In this document: positions 27,576 through 36,466 of the stretch, in pieces | How positions within the stretch are numbered: position 1 is the stretch's first letter | Layout of the letters: each line of letters starts with the position of its first letter | Assembly (NCBI GenBank): GCA_024682075.1 | Contig: JAIKZQ010000044.1 | Span: 1-64,000, forward strand | DNA from: Lachnospiraceae bacterium | GTDB lineage: Bacteria; Bacillota; Clostridia; Lachnospirales; Lachnospiraceae | Direction of reading: 5' to 3' | Length of the DNA stretch: 64,000 bases | Notes under the pieces: model-generated | Told to the model about the DNA's origin: nothing | Seen by the model: only the letters and a program-made list of their open reading frames with translations | The model's database searches: none | Position numbers and translations under genes: made by a program

Positions 27576-29309
27576 TCAAGCCTCCCTCACTTTCCATGTG
27601 CTTGCTGAAACCGACGCATCCCACAATTTCTTATATTCAGGGCATGAAATGATAAGCTTATCATGAGTATCAGCTGCTATACAGTTACCTTCCTTCATGA
27701 CACATATCTTATCGGCATTCTTTATAGTGGAAAGTCTGTGTGCAATAACAAGTACAGTCTTATCCTTTACAATCTCGTCGAGAGCAGCATTCATCTTCTC
27801 CTCATTTTCAGGATCCATAAATGCTGTTGCTTCATCAAGCACTATAATGGGGGCGTCCTTAAGAATTGCTCTTGCAAGTGATATCCTCTGGCGTTCGCCA
27901 CCGGATAATTGCTTACCTCCATCACCTGCCTGTGTATCAAGCCCATCCGGGAATCTGGCAATAAATTCATTGCATTGAGCTCTTCTTGCCGCTTCAAGGA
28001 CTTCCTCTCTTGTAGCATTCGGCTTTCCGATAAGGATATTCTCATACAAAGTTGTATTGAACAGAAATTGTTCCTGCGAGACAAATGACACCTGATCGTT
28101 AAGTGCCTCAAGAGACATATCCGTAATATCCTGTCCTCCGACAGTTATAGTTCCGGAATCTATATCGTAATAATGAACCAGAAGCTTGGCCAGAGTAGAC
28201 TTTCCGCTCCCCGATTCGCCTACAAGTGCAGTAGTTGTTCCCTGCTTAAATGATAAATTCACACCATGAAGAACCTCTGCATCATCATAGCCGAAATGAA
28301 CATCCTTGAATTCTACATCAAGATTATCCCCTTTGAATGCTGACTCTCCTTCCTTAAGTGGCGGATGTTCCATCATCTTCTCAAGTTCTGCAATCTTATA
28401 ATCAAGCTGAGGAAATTTTCCCGCAAAATTAAGTGCCTTAAGGAACGAAGGTCCCACTGCAAAGGACATGCAGAATACAAGCACCATTCTGTCCAAAGTG
28501 ACAACTCCACCAAGGACCATCATAGATCCGAGCGGGAGCATCAGAAGAACCAGGCATGGAAGAACACTTGAATAAATTGCCATCCACGGCCAGCAGACTT
28601 TATACCAGTCAAGAGTGAAATCACGGTAATCCTTTACTCTTTCACCAAATCTCTTGTACGAATCACCGTCTTTATTAAAGACTTTAACGACTTCCATTCC
28701 GTTAACGTATTCAATTATCGTATTGTTCATCTTTGCAGCGGATTCATAATAGGCATTCATCTTCTCTAGTCCTGATTTCATCATCATGCCCATTGCAAAC
28801 ATCCCCACAACAAGCGGTACCAGAGATAAAAGTCCCAGTTTCCAATCAAATATAAACATCAGAACGATTATGATCATTGGAATAGCAATATTGGCTATAC
28901 CCTCCGGAATTGCATGAGCAAGAAGAAGTTCTACCTGATCAATATCATCCGTAAAAACCTTCTTGATGCGCCCCGTGCCAAGTTCATTAATATTACCAAG
29001 AGGCTGCCTCTCGAGTTTGGACTGAAGCGATATTCTGAGATTCTTGAGGGTGTTGTATGCGCTAATATGCGAAAACTCCAGTCCCTGTACATAAGAAACC
29101 GAGAATATGATCTCACATATAGCAACAGCTATAACTCTTATCAGAATATAGGAAGCATCAATATGCTCTCCGCGTGTGAGCGGTGCTATTATCTGATAGA
29201 TAAAGAAATAAGGCGTAACATTTGCAATGATACCAATGGACATCAATATTACAGCCCACACGGTATACTTCTTGTACTCTCCTATGTATGGAGATACTCT
29301 CTTGAACAT
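27576..29309 (-). CDS. ABC transporter, exporter-fold half, locus 2 subunit A
   Basis: 577 residues. Six helices up to about 310, then Walker A GESGSGKST, signature LSGGERQR and Walker B IIVLDEATAFMDPE. The ATAFMDPE D-loop marks the A-type half. The ATG follows CGGAGG. The operator at 29334-29349 lies just upstream, with the second TetR gene beyond it. Predicted to act as a heterodimer with the next gene. Confidence 0.9.
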   Translation of the reverse strand: MFKRVSPYIGEYKKYTVWAVILMSIGIIANVTPYFFIYQIIAPLTRGEHIDASYILIRVIAVAICEIIFSVSYVQGLEFSHISAYNTLKNLRISLQSKLERQPLGNINELGTGRIKKVFTDDIDQVELLLAHAIPEGIANIAIPMIIIVLMFIFDWKLGLLSLVPLVVGMFAMGMMMKSGLEKMNAYYESAAKMNNTIIEYVNGMEVVKVFNKDGDSYKRFGERVKDYRDFTLDWYKVCWPWMAIYSSVLPCLVLLMLPLGSMMVLGGVVTLDRMVLVFCMSFAVGPSFLKALNFAGKFPQLDYKIAELEKMMEHPPLKEGESAFKGDNLDVEFKDVHFGYDDAEVLHGVNLSFKQGTTTALVGESGSGKSTLAKLLVHYYDIDSGTITVGGQDITDMSLEALNDQVSFVSQEQFLFNTTLYENILIGKPNATREEVLEAARRAQCNEFIARFPDGLDTQAGDGGKQLSGGERQRISLARAILKDAPIIVLDEATAFMDPENEEKMNAALDEIVKDKTVLVIAHRLSTIKNADKICVMKEGNCIAADTHDKLIISCPEYKKLWDASVSASTWKVREA

Positions 29310-29333
29310 ATTGAATCCTCCGCTCTCATTCAG

Positions 29334-29349
29334 GTTAGGGTATGCTAAC
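29334..29349 (-). promoter_or_regulatory. GTTAG-N6-CTAAC operator before ABC locus 2
   Basis: Perfect copy with centre GGTATG, 24 bases before the ABC start and extended to GGTTAG/CTAACC. It is followed on the TetR side by a 9-bp hairpin at 29364-29385 (TTAGCCGTC/GACGGCTAA) without a T-run on the minus strand. Confidence 0.68.
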
Positions 29350-29389
29350 CGAAATCCTATTTTTTAGCCGTCCTTAGACGGCTAAATTT

Positions 29390-30004
29390 TCATTTCATGT
29401 CAAAAGCCTTAGTCCAGTCAAAATATCTGCACATCACTTTGCAGTGTTCTTCTATTTCCTTCCATGTCATCTTATGGACAAACGGTTCATATATGGCTGT
29501 CCAAAACGATGTACATAGAACATGCATTTCCGTTCTGGATATTACAGTCTTAGCAAGTCCGCGCTTTTTGGCCTCAAGGTAATATTGCATATATGCATCT
29601 GTCATCCTGAGTGCAAACTCGTGTCCGTAATTCTCGTAAACCGTTCCGGCAGACTTTTCAAGCAGAAGAACAAAATCACCGCGTATCTTCCATAATATCT
29701 TAAAAAGATCAAGCATATATGTTTCATTCATGATCCATGTATTACGCACTTCGTCGTCAGTCATTCCGGAAAAATCCATATCGGTCCTGACGGTCACAAA
29801 TCCGTCAAGAATATCGGCCGTATCCTTTACAACAGCACAGAACAGTTCTTCTTTGCCTTTATATCTTTTGTATACAGCTCCGGTTGTAACGCCCGCGTTA
29901 TCACAGATAGTTTTCAGATCTGCTTTCATAAATCCGAGCTTCATGAATTCATTGCGGGCACTTTCAAGCAATCTTGGATCTATACTGGTATCTCGTAAAG
30001 ACAT
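29390..30004 (-). CDS. TetR-family regulator 2
   Basis: 204 residues with an N-terminal helix-turn-helix (about 10-55: DLKTICDNAGVTTGAVYKRY) and a helical sensor domain. It differs clearly from regulators 1 and 3 (it starts MSLRDTS rather than MPRDK), so it may see a different signal. The ATG has AAAGG seven bases upstream. It heads the locus with the ABC pair and ECF module, and its own promoter carries an inverted repeat. Confidence 0.87.
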   Translation of the reverse strand: MSLRDTSIDPRLLESARNEFMKLGFMKADLKTICDNAGVTTGAVYKRYKGKEELFCAVVKDTADILDGFVTVRTDMDFSGMTDDEVRNTWIMNETYMLDLFKILWKIRGDFVLLLEKSAGTVYENYGHEFALRMTDAYMQYYLEAKKRGLAKTVISRTEMHVLCTSFWTAIYEPFVHKMTWKEIEEHCKVMCRYFDWTKAFDMK

Positions 30005-30021
30005 ACATGAACCTTTCTAAA

Positions 30022-30074
30022 CTGATAATCCGATTACCGATAAGCATATTATCAGTATTGCTTTTGATTGTCAA
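30022..30074 (-). promoter_or_regulatory. tetR2 promoter with inverted repeat
   Basis: TTGACA (30074-30069) and TAATAT (30051-30046), 17-bp spacer. CTGATAAT and ATTATCAG (30022-30029 and 30048-30055) form an inverted repeat whose inner arm overlaps the -10, which suits autorepression. Confidence 0.68.
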
Positions 30075-30106
30075 GCAATGAAAACACAATTGATCACAGC
30101 AATATA

Positions 30107-30151
30107 AAATTCTCTGTGTTTAGCCTTCTTAGGTATCAACACAGAGAATTC
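30107..30151 (-). terminator. Terminator after ABC locus 3
   Basis: A long stem (GAATTCTCTGTGTT with AACACAGAGAATTT) 25 bases after the stop of the last ABC gene, followed by TTATATT. It separates locus 3 from the second TetR gene. Confidence 0.75.
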
Positions 30152-30175
30152 AATCTATAACATCATTTAATGCTT

Positions 30176-31909
30176 TTACATCTTCCAGTTCTGTGAGATC
30201 AGCTGCTGAGCTGTCATACGACTGTAGATGCTGTCAAATCCTGATAGGAATTCCGGGCTTCCCTGTTCCGCAACCACGCCGTCCTTAAGGACAACTATCT
30301 TATCAGCATTTGCAATTGTTCTCATTCTGTGAGCTATGATAAGAACCGTCTTTTCCTTGATAAGTCTTGACAGAGCTTCCTGTATAGCCGTCTCATTCTC
30401 TGCATCGAGCGATGCTGTTGCTTCATCCAGAAGTATTACAGGGGCATCCTTGAGAAACGCTCTTGCAATGGATATTCTCTGTCTCTCTCCGCCGGACAGT
30501 TCGCTTCCGTTCTCACCGATATTCGTATTATATTTCTCGGGCAACAGGTTTACGAATTCATCACAGTTGGCAAGTTTTGCTGCCGCAATGACTTCTTCGT
30601 CCGTAGCACCGCTCTTTCCTATCCTGATGTTCTCCATAACGGAATTATTGAAAAGAGTGACATCCTGGAAAACGATCGAATAATTCTTAAGGAGCGTCTC
30701 CGGATCGATTTTGGAGATATCCTCTCCACCGAGAGTTATCCTGCCTTCATTTACATCCCAGAATCTTGCTGCAAGTCTTGAGATCGTAGTCTTTCCACCG
30801 CCTGAAGGTCCGATCAGCGCTGTCACTTCACCCTGTTTTGCAGTAAAGCTTACATCCTTGAGAACATCGGTGTCATCAGCATATTTGAATCCTACATGAT
30901 CAAATACGATATCGTACCCATTATTGTTCATAGTCTCAGTACCGGTCTGAATATCATGCGATAATACCTCATCAAGTCTTTCGCACTGAATACCTGTAGC
31001 TATTATCGCTGCAAAATTCTGAAGCGAGATCTCCATAGGTGCATAGAGTCTGGACACAAGCATCAGGAACATAAAGAATGTGAGTATATCTATATCACCT
31101 GCAGCGAACAGTGTTCCGCCGACGACTGCGGTCGTTCCCATTCCAAGCTTTAAGATTATGGCTGCAGAGTTAACATATACCGCCATCTTAAGTTCGGTGA
31201 AAAGAGCCATTTTTTCTACTTTTTTGATCTTACCGTCAAGCTCACTCATATATTCGTTTTCAGCATTGTTGGCTCTGAGATCTCTAATGGATTCAAGACA
31301 CTCCTGTATTCCGTCCGACATCTCAAGTTTGACAACCTGATTCTTCCTTACCGCATTCTTTTCCGCTCCCGAACATGTGAGAACTATGATAAACGCAACC
31401 GGGATAACCCAGAAACTTGCAAGAACCATTCTCCAGTCAAAGAAAAAGAAAAGACTTATGCCAACCAGACTTACAGATCCGAGAGCACCTATAAGTTCAG
31501 GAATCCAGTGACTGGATGCTGTTTCAATCATTGCACAGTCACCCATGATATTGGTTGTAAGATCAGCCAGATTCTTCTTTCCGAAGTATGAAAGCGGAAG
31601 TTTTCTGAGTTTCTCTGCTATGGTAGTCCTGCGGACACCGCTCTCTCTGTATGTTGTAAGAAATGTTGCGTTGTACTGTATGAAATTGGTCACTGCGACC
31701 AAAATCAGGATGATAACAGAGGCGGTAGCATAGAAGGGAATCCTGTCTCTGCTCAACTCTCCGCTTAACATATCGTTTATAAGGGTATAAAGGATTCCTG
31801 CCGGCATCATAAGCACAATATTCGCTACAAGAACGCATATGCACGCTTTTACCATATCGACTGCACCCTGTCTTGAAAGTGCATATTTATGCTGTAATCT
31901 TTCTATCAT
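30176..31909 (-). CDS. ABC transporter, exporter-fold half, locus 3 subunit B
   Basis: 577 residues. Membrane domain about 20-315, Walker A GPSGGGKTT, signature LSGGERQR, Walker B VILLDEATASLD, the regular D-loop of B-type halves. The ATG at 31909 comes right after the partner's TGA with AGGT-rich sequence upstream; a GTG at 31930 lies inside the partner gene. It pairs with the next gene. No ECF module follows; a strong terminator ends the locus. Confidence 0.9.
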   Translation of the reverse strand: MIERLQHKYALSRQGAVDMVKACICVLVANIVLMMPAGILYTLINDMLSGELSRDRIPFYATASVIILILVAVTNFIQYNATFLTTYRESGVRRTTIAEKLRKLPLSYFGKKNLADLTTNIMGDCAMIETASSHWIPELIGALGSVSLVGISLFFFFDWRMVLASFWVIPVAFIIVLTCSGAEKNAVRKNQVVKLEMSDGIQECLESIRDLRANNAENEYMSELDGKIKKVEKMALFTELKMAVYVNSAAIILKLGMGTTAVVGGTLFAAGDIDILTFFMFLMLVSRLYAPMEISLQNFAAIIATGIQCERLDEVLSHDIQTGTETMNNNGYDIVFDHVGFKYADDTDVLKDVSFTAKQGEVTALIGPSGGGKTTISRLAARFWDVNEGRITLGGEDISKIDPETLLKNYSIVFQDVTLFNNSVMENIRIGKSGATDEEVIAAAKLANCDEFVNLLPEKYNTNIGENGSELSGGERQRISIARAFLKDAPVILLDEATASLDAENETAIQEALSRLIKEKTVLIIAHRMRTIANADKIVVLKDGVVAEQGSPEFLSGFDSIYSRMTAQQLISQNWKM

Positions 31910-31911
31910 CT

Positions 31912-33684
31912 TCAGGCACCTACCTTCCACTCTATCGATCTTGTATATTCATCAAACATGTCTTTATACAAGCCTCCATGAGTCATCAGTTCATCATGTG
32001 TTCCGGACTGTACACATCTTCCGTCATCCATAACGAAGATCCTGTCGGCGTTCATAACCGTACTTAATCTGTGGGCTATCATGATAAGCGTCTTATCTCT
32101 GGATAATTCTTCAAAAGCAGCCTGTACTTTAGTTTCATTATCCGGATCGGCAAATGCTGTTGCTTCATCAAGTATCAGTATGGGAGCATTCTTAAGGACT
32201 GCTCTTGCAATGGTTATCCTCTGCTGCTCTCCACCGGACAGATAAGTTCCTTTTTCGCCGATAACCGTATGTATACCCTTCGGAAGCTTATCAATGATAT
32301 CCATGCACTGTGCTTTACGAAGTGCATCCATCACTTCTTCTTCGCTTGCACCGGGTTTGGACATGCGGACATTTTCAAGAATTGATTTCTTGATAAGTCT
32401 GCTGTCCTGAAATACAAATGATACATACTTCATCAGTTCAGAAGATGGCATATCCTTTACATTCACTCCTCCGATCAGCATCTCACCTGAACTGACATCA
32501 AAGAATCTCACCATCAGTTCAGCCAGAGTGGTCTTACCGGAACCTGAGGGACCGACCAGAGCAACATGTTCACCCGGGCGTATATCCATCGAGACATCAC
32601 TTACCGCATCACGTGATGCCCCTTCATATCTGTATGTAACATTCCTAAGCTCGATGCCATGATCTGCAGGTTTACTGCCTGCTGCTCCATCCTTAAGCGG
32701 TTCCATTTCCATGATCCTGTCAACACGCTTCAATGCATCTATAAGATTCATCTCAGCCTCACCGGAATAAGCAATCTTGGTAAGTGCGATCGTGATAAGA
32801 GGTGTTATGATGATGTAATACATGACATTAAGCATGTCAGCATTTGTTATTCCGTTTCCGGTTATCACATATGCAGAGATTACGATAAATGCAAAGATTG
32901 CATTTATGCATGTCATGAATCCGGTCATCGGGAGCCTGAGCATCAGAGTATAATCTGTGGTCCATTTTCCATAACCATCAATACATGCCTTGAATTTCTT
33001 GAACGAATGGATCGTCTGTCCGAAAGTCTTAACAACAGGGACACCCCTGACATATTCGGTAGCTTCACTGTTCATAGTTTCAAGAGCATTCTGATACTCT
33101 TTCATCTTCTCCTGCATATTCTTACCCATCATGGACATCATGCAGACAAATCCTATGACAGCGGGAATCATGCATATAAGACCGATTTTCCAGTTGAACG
33201 CAAAGACTAGAACAATAAGCCCGACAGGCGTGACAGCAGCAACTGTTTTATCAGCGAGAGTATGTGCAATATATGTTTCTGTTGCCGCTGTGGAATCACT
33301 GACAATCCTTCTGATCTTGCCGGTTCCATCCTCATCAAATACTCCGAGGGGAAGGGTGATGATCCTTCTCATCAGAGAACTTCTCATATTAGCCTGCACA
33401 CGGAATGCAGCTATATGAGTACATAGAAGCGCAGCTATATATATGAGCAAAGCTCCAACTATCATTGTCACGGCTGACCAGGCATATACTTTAATATTTT
33501 CAAGTTCCTCTCCGTTCACCGCGGTCCTTATGACTTTCCAAAGTTCATAATACGGGATCAGCGTAAGCACCGCACTTACCGCTGCAAGACATCTGCCAAG
33601 CGTAATAAGATTCTTGTGCCCTCCCGCGTACTGTCTGATCAGTTTCATATGATCATATTTTTCTGTCTTTCCCAATTTTTTCAC
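31912..33684 (-). CDS. ABC transporter, exporter-fold half, locus 3 subunit A
   Basis: About 590 residues. Six helices to about 310, Walker A GPSGSGKTT, signature LSGGEQQR and Walker B ILILDEATAFADPD, the A-type D-loop. The start is uncertain: GTG at 33684 is too close to AAGGAGG (one base), while TTG at 33675 is ten bases away. The metal-type operator lies 22 bases upstream. Expected to form a heterodimer with the following gene. Confidence 0.88.
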   Translation of the reverse strand: MKKLGKTEKYDHMKLIRQYAGGHKNLITLGRCLAAVSAVLTLIPYYELWKVIRTAVNGEELENIKVYAWSAVTMIVGALLIYIAALLCTHIAAFRVQANMRSSLMRRIITLPLGVFDEDGTGKIRRIVSDSTAATETYIAHTLADKTVAAVTPVGLIVLVFAFNWKIGLICMIPAVIGFVCMMSMMGKNMQEKMKEYQNALETMNSEATEYVRGVPVVKTFGQTIHSFKKFKACIDGYGKWTTDYTLMLRLPMTGFMTCINAIFAFIVISAYVITGNGITNADMLNVMYYIIITPLITIALTKIAYSGEAEMNLIDALKRVDRIMEMEPLKDGAAGSKPADHGIELRNVTYRYEGASRDAVSDVSMDIRPGEHVALVGPSGSGKTTLAELMVRFFDVSSGEMLIGGVNVKDMPSSELMKYVSFVFQDSRLIKKSILENVRMSKPGASEEEVMDALRKAQCMDIIDKLPKGIHTVIGEKGTYLSGGEQQRITIARAVLKNAPILILDEATAFADPDNETKVQAAFEELSRDKTLIMIAHRLSTVMNADRIFVMDDGRCVQSGTHDELMTHGGLYKDMFDEYTRSIEWKVGA

Positions 33685-33705
33685 TCCTCCTTATATCTCT
33701 TTTGC

Positions 33706-33721
33706 GTTAGCTATCGCTAAC
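33706..33721 (-). promoter_or_regulatory. GTTAG-N6-CTAAC operator before ABC locus 3
   Basis: Perfect copy with centre CTATCG, extended to GCGTTAG. An extra half site (ACTAACGC) lies at about 33733-33740. It is placed between the tetR3 terminator and the ABC ribosome site. Confidence 0.68.
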
Positions 33722-33743
33722 CTGATATTGATAACTAACGCAA

Positions 33744-33767
33744 TAAAAAAGAGCCTCTCGGCTCTTT
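33744..33767 (-). terminator. tetR3 intrinsic terminator
   Basis: Stem AAAGAGCC/GGCTCTTT with a GAGA tetraloop, ending in a run of six to seven T residues on the minus strand. It begins one base after the TetR stop, so TetR3 is a separate transcript from ABC locus 3. Confidence 0.85.
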
Positions 33768-33768
33768 T

Positions 33769-34386
33769 CTACTTAACTCCCATTATCTTCATCCACCCCG
33801 GCATGAAGAACTCCTGTACGGTATTAAGATACTTTTCAATTTTCTCGTCATCGTAATCATGTACGATGGTCTCGAAACATGCAGTAATATATGCCGAGAG
33901 CAGCATATGTAATTCCTCCTCGCTGATATCCATAGCCGGATATCCGTTTTTCCTTATATACCGTATTGCATTAAGAAATGATTTCTGATTATCTATCACA
34001 AAATCATGAATGAAGTTCTCATACTTCGTACCGGCTGAAGCATTCATCAGTAATTTGAATTCATCACGGTTTGGAAGAATGACATCCCTGATCAGGTCTA
34101 CAAAAGTTTCGCCGAACAGATCCTCTCCTCCGGTCAGATTATTTAGAAGCTGATCCTTTCTTCCGATATGCCTCCCGGTCCACGCTTTGATACTACTGAC
34201 AAGCGGCTCAACAAGCGCACCAAACATTGCTTCTTTATCCGGGTAATGTCTGTAAAGCCCGGCTGATGTCATCCCGGCTCTTGCACCGATACTTCTTATC
34301 GAAGCACCTTCATAGCCTTTTTCAAGGAATTCATCCCTGATAGCAGTCTTTACTTTCTCATGACTTAAGGACTTATCTCTTGGCAT
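33769..34386 (-). CDS. TetR-family regulator 3
   Basis: 205 residues. The helix-turn-helix (about 8-55: ASIRSIGARAGMTSAGLYRHY, then PDKEAMFGAL) closely resembles that of regulator 1, including the MPRDK start and HEK spacing. The C-terminal sensor domain is more divergent. It is followed by a strong terminator, so its control of the ABC pair, if any, is through DNA binding. It is divergent from the HigBA locus. Confidence 0.88.
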   Translation of the reverse strand: MPRDKSLSHEKVKTAIRDEFLEKGYEGASIRSIGARAGMTSAGLYRHYPDKEAMFGALVEPLVSSIKAWTGRHIGRKDQLLNNLTGGEDLFGETFVDLIRDVILPNRDEFKLLMNASAGTKYENFIHDFVIDNQKSFLNAIRYIRKNGYPAMDISEEELHMLLSAYITACFETIVHDYDDEKIEKYLNTVQEFFMPGWMKIMGVK

Positions 34387-34414
34387 TATCTATTCTTTCA
34401 CTTAAGTTATCTGT

Positions 34415-34455
34415 GTTAGCTATCATAGATTACTATATTTAAATTTTGTTGTCAA
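34415..34455 (-). promoter_or_regulatory. tetR3 promoter
   Basis: TTGACA (34455-34450) and TAATCT (34432-34427), 17-bp spacer. A half operator (GTTAG at 34415-34419, as GATAGCTAAC on the minus strand) follows the -10; the other half is degenerate (TAGAT). This is not counted among the eleven full sites. Confidence 0.7.
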
Positions 34456-34518
34456 TCCATATTGCAGACGGTCGCATACCTGCTTTACATATACACGCCG
34501 CACGTGTGTATTATATAT

Positions 34519-34590
34519 ATGATTAAAAGCTTTTATGATAAGGAAACTGATAATAACTACTATAATGTCGAGATCACTGATTATCACTAA
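34519..34590 (+). pseudogene. HigB toxin reduced to an in-frame 23-codon remnant
   Basis: The ORF reads MIKSFYDKETDN followed directly by NYYNVEITDYH and stop. The first part is the typical HigB/RelE-type N-terminus (MIKSFxDKE) and the last part its C-terminus (VEIxDYH); the middle 65-70 residues, which carry the ribosome-dependent RNase core, are missing without loss of frame. The higA gene starts 22 bases later behind a good ribosome site. The peptide cannot be an active toxin, though it could still be made and might bind HigA. Confidence 0.72.
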
Positions 34591-34612
34591 CACATATTTA
34601 AGGAGACCAAAT

Positions 34613-34918
34613 ATGGATATGTATTTCAACACACCGAAAATAGGCGAAATACTGTTGGAAGAATTCATGGAGCCAAATAACATCTCTGCATATATGCTTG
34701 CCAAAGAAATTCATGTTCCCGTATCAAGAATTCAGGATATTCTGCACGACCAGAGAAAAGTTACTGTCGATACTTCTCTTCGATTGGCAAGATTCTTTGG
34801 AGTATCAGATAATTATTTTTTGGATATTCAAAATGATATAGATCTCAGAGAGGCAAAAATAGCACTTAATACTGAGATACTCAGCATAAATCCATTTAAA
34901 GAAAACAAAGCGATATAG
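34613..34918 (+). CDS. higA: HigA-type antitoxin (XRE family)
   Basis: 101 residues. It starts with the HigA signature region (PKIGEILLEEFMEP) and has an XRE helix-turn-helix at about 17-60 (ISAYMLAKEIHVPVSRIQDI, then TSLRLARFFG). The ATG at 34613 has AAGGAG seven bases upstream; the longer frame runs through the higB remnant. HigA normally neutralises HigB and represses the operon. With the toxin gutted it is an orphan antitoxin or repressor. Its stop is three bases from the stop of the convergent gene. Confidence 0.9.
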   Translation: MDMYFNTPKIGEILLEEFMEPNNISAYMLAKEIHVPVSRIQDILHDQRKVTVDTSLRLARFFGVSDNYFLDIQNDIDLREAKIALNTEILSINPFKENKAI

Positions 34919-34921
34919 TCA

Positions 34922-35554
34922 TTATGTTTTCTTTTTATACCCGCAGTCGCAGTACGGTCCACCCCCGGCTAATGTATACTCTCTTACAAATATTGATGCT
35001 CCGCCGAGTTCGCTCATTGTATAGTCAAGGTGACACATGGCAGGTACAAGATCAAAGAATCCATACTCCTTCATAAGTGTACAGATACCGCAGGTGTAGA
35101 ATCTGGCCTCATATCCGCTTCCATCTTCATATGGCAGATAATCCATGGTCCATGAATAGGGATTGCGGTCACCTGCCCGCAGAGCTGCTGTGGCCTTCTG
35201 CCTTTCTGTGTCCTTATCAGTAAACTTGATCCTGCCGGCCTTTTTGCAGAATATTTTTGTCATCGGCATGGTCATGGCATTTTCATAGAATACTGTGAGT
35301 TCCTCCACAGTTGGTCTTCTGTCCATTTTTAGAAGAAATGCAACAAGCAGAGCACAGTTGACGATATTGGTCTTAAATCTGTCTCCGTCCTCGAATTCAG
35401 GCAGTTTTTCTATTATCTCCCTGTACTTTGGCTTAGCCTTTTCGGTTATCCTGACGGCTGTGGCTTTATCATATCCCAGATCCGAAACAAGATGATCTCT
35501 GAAAGAATTCTTATACATCATCCACATAGCGGAAGGCATTCCATTGTATTTCAT
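34922..35554 (-). CDS. ATC hydrolase-like protein
   Basis: 210 residues. The C-terminal third has the family pattern in full: CGICTLMKEYG, then MCHLDYTMSELGG, REYTLAGGG and PYCDCGY. The ATG at 35554 follows GAGGAGAG; the longer frame overlaps the preceding gene. It is the last gene of the 13-kb string with feo, P1B-6 and methyltransferase genes, just as its relative at 8836-9534 belongs to the Mn-riboswitch string. The substrate is unknown; ring-opening of a thiazoline-type compound is a possibility suggested only by the family name. Confidence 0.75.
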   Translation of the reverse strand: MKYNGMPSAMWMMYKNSFRDHLVSDLGYDKATAVRITEKAKPKYREIIEKLPEFEDGDRFKTNIVNCALLVAFLLKMDRRPTVEELTVFYENAMTMPMTKIFCKKAGRIKFTDKDTERQKATAALRAGDRNPYSWTMDYLPYEDGSGYEARFYTCGICTLMKEYGFFDLVPAMCHLDYTMSELGGASIFVREYTLAGGGPYCDCGYKKKT

Positions 35555-35580
35555 AGTAATACTCTCCTCATCTACACCAA

Positions 35581-36420
35581 TCATCCACATCTGAAACTGA
35601 TCTTAACAATGATCATGTTTACCAGATCGTCGCAGAATCTTATCATGAGTTTATGAAGCATTCCGACTTCATCATAGATATCCCTGTAACCACGCATATA
35701 GCTTTTTGCCGACACACTCAGAAAACTGTTGCTCCAGGTATTGAGTTCATTTACATTTTCAAGAGAAAAGAAGGCCTGAACATCTCTTATCCCCGCTTCT
35801 TTGAGCCACGTCTTCGTCATCATCTTTGCACCGCGTCTGTTGCATGCATCAAAAACAATGGTCCCTCCGGGAAATCTGTTTGCCAGTTTATTAAACAGCC
35901 TTCTTACATCTTCTGTTTTGAAGTAATAGAACACACCTGTTGCAAAGAGGATCACTCCTTTACTCGAATCTATCTCATTCATCCATCTGTCGTCATTCAG
36001 ATCGTATGCAAGATTGTGCTCTCTTTCATCTGCGGGCAGCAATTCATTTCGAATAGCTATTACATCCGGCATGTCAATATTGTATCCGCTGCAGGTGCCG
36101 TTATCGCACTTTCTGAATGTATCATCCAGTCCGCAGCCCAGATTCACTACGACAGCATTGGGATGTGTCTTCAGATACTCCTTTACTTCACAACCAATAT
36201 CATACTGACGCTGAGCCACCTCAAGCGCGCCAAAAAGGCCCACTCCCGACTCCATTCTCTTTCCTTTATCTGCAAAGTCATAATCCAGCATTCCACATAT
36301 GCGTTCAGCTTCCGGATCATTGAAAAGAGCGGGAAATCTGTCAGAACATACCTTTCGTCCATATAGAGGTATTATCAGTGTTTCCTGTACCGTGTTTTTT
36401 TCTATATGATATTTCTGCAT
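35581..36420 (-). CDS. LCMT/Ppm1-type SAM-dependent methyltransferase
   Basis: 279 residues. The VVNLGCGLDD motif (about 91-100) and GVFYYFKTEDVR belong to the leucine carboxyl methyltransferase / tetracenomycin-type O-methyltransferase family, which methylates carboxyl or hydroxyl groups of small molecules or peptides. It is one of three methyltransferases in a row (35581-38431), which suggests modification of one small molecule. Its stop lies just past the start of the ATC-hydrolase-like gene's ribosome site, so the two are coupled. Confidence 0.85.
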   Translation of the reverse strand: MQKYHIEKNTVQETLIIPLYGRKVCSDRFPALFNDPEAERICGMLDYDFADKGKRMESGVGLFGALEVAQRQYDIGCEVKEYLKTHPNAVVVNLGCGLDDTFRKCDNGTCSGYNIDMPDVIAIRNELLPADEREHNLAYDLNDDRWMNEIDSSKGVILFATGVFYYFKTEDVRRLFNKLANRFPGGTIVFDACNRRGAKMMTKTWLKEAGIRDVQAFFSLENVNELNTWSNSFLSVSAKSYMRGYRDIYDEVGMLHKLMIRFCDDLVNMIIVKISFRCG

Positions 36421-36466
36421 ATCCCATCACTCCATATCCGGCAATTAAACAATCAGGATTACAAGC

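Noticed and set aside
29364..29385. Hairpin after tetR2 as an intrinsic terminator
   Set aside because: The stem is followed by A residues, not T, on the coding strand; on the other strand there is no gene to end.
34415..34430. A twelfth GTTAG palindrome in the tetR3 promoter
   Set aside because: Only the first half is intact; the second half reads TAGAT instead of CTAAC.
35653..36366. 237-codon plus-strand open frame
   Set aside because: Antisense to the LCMT-type methyltransferase gene, which carries clear SAM motifs.
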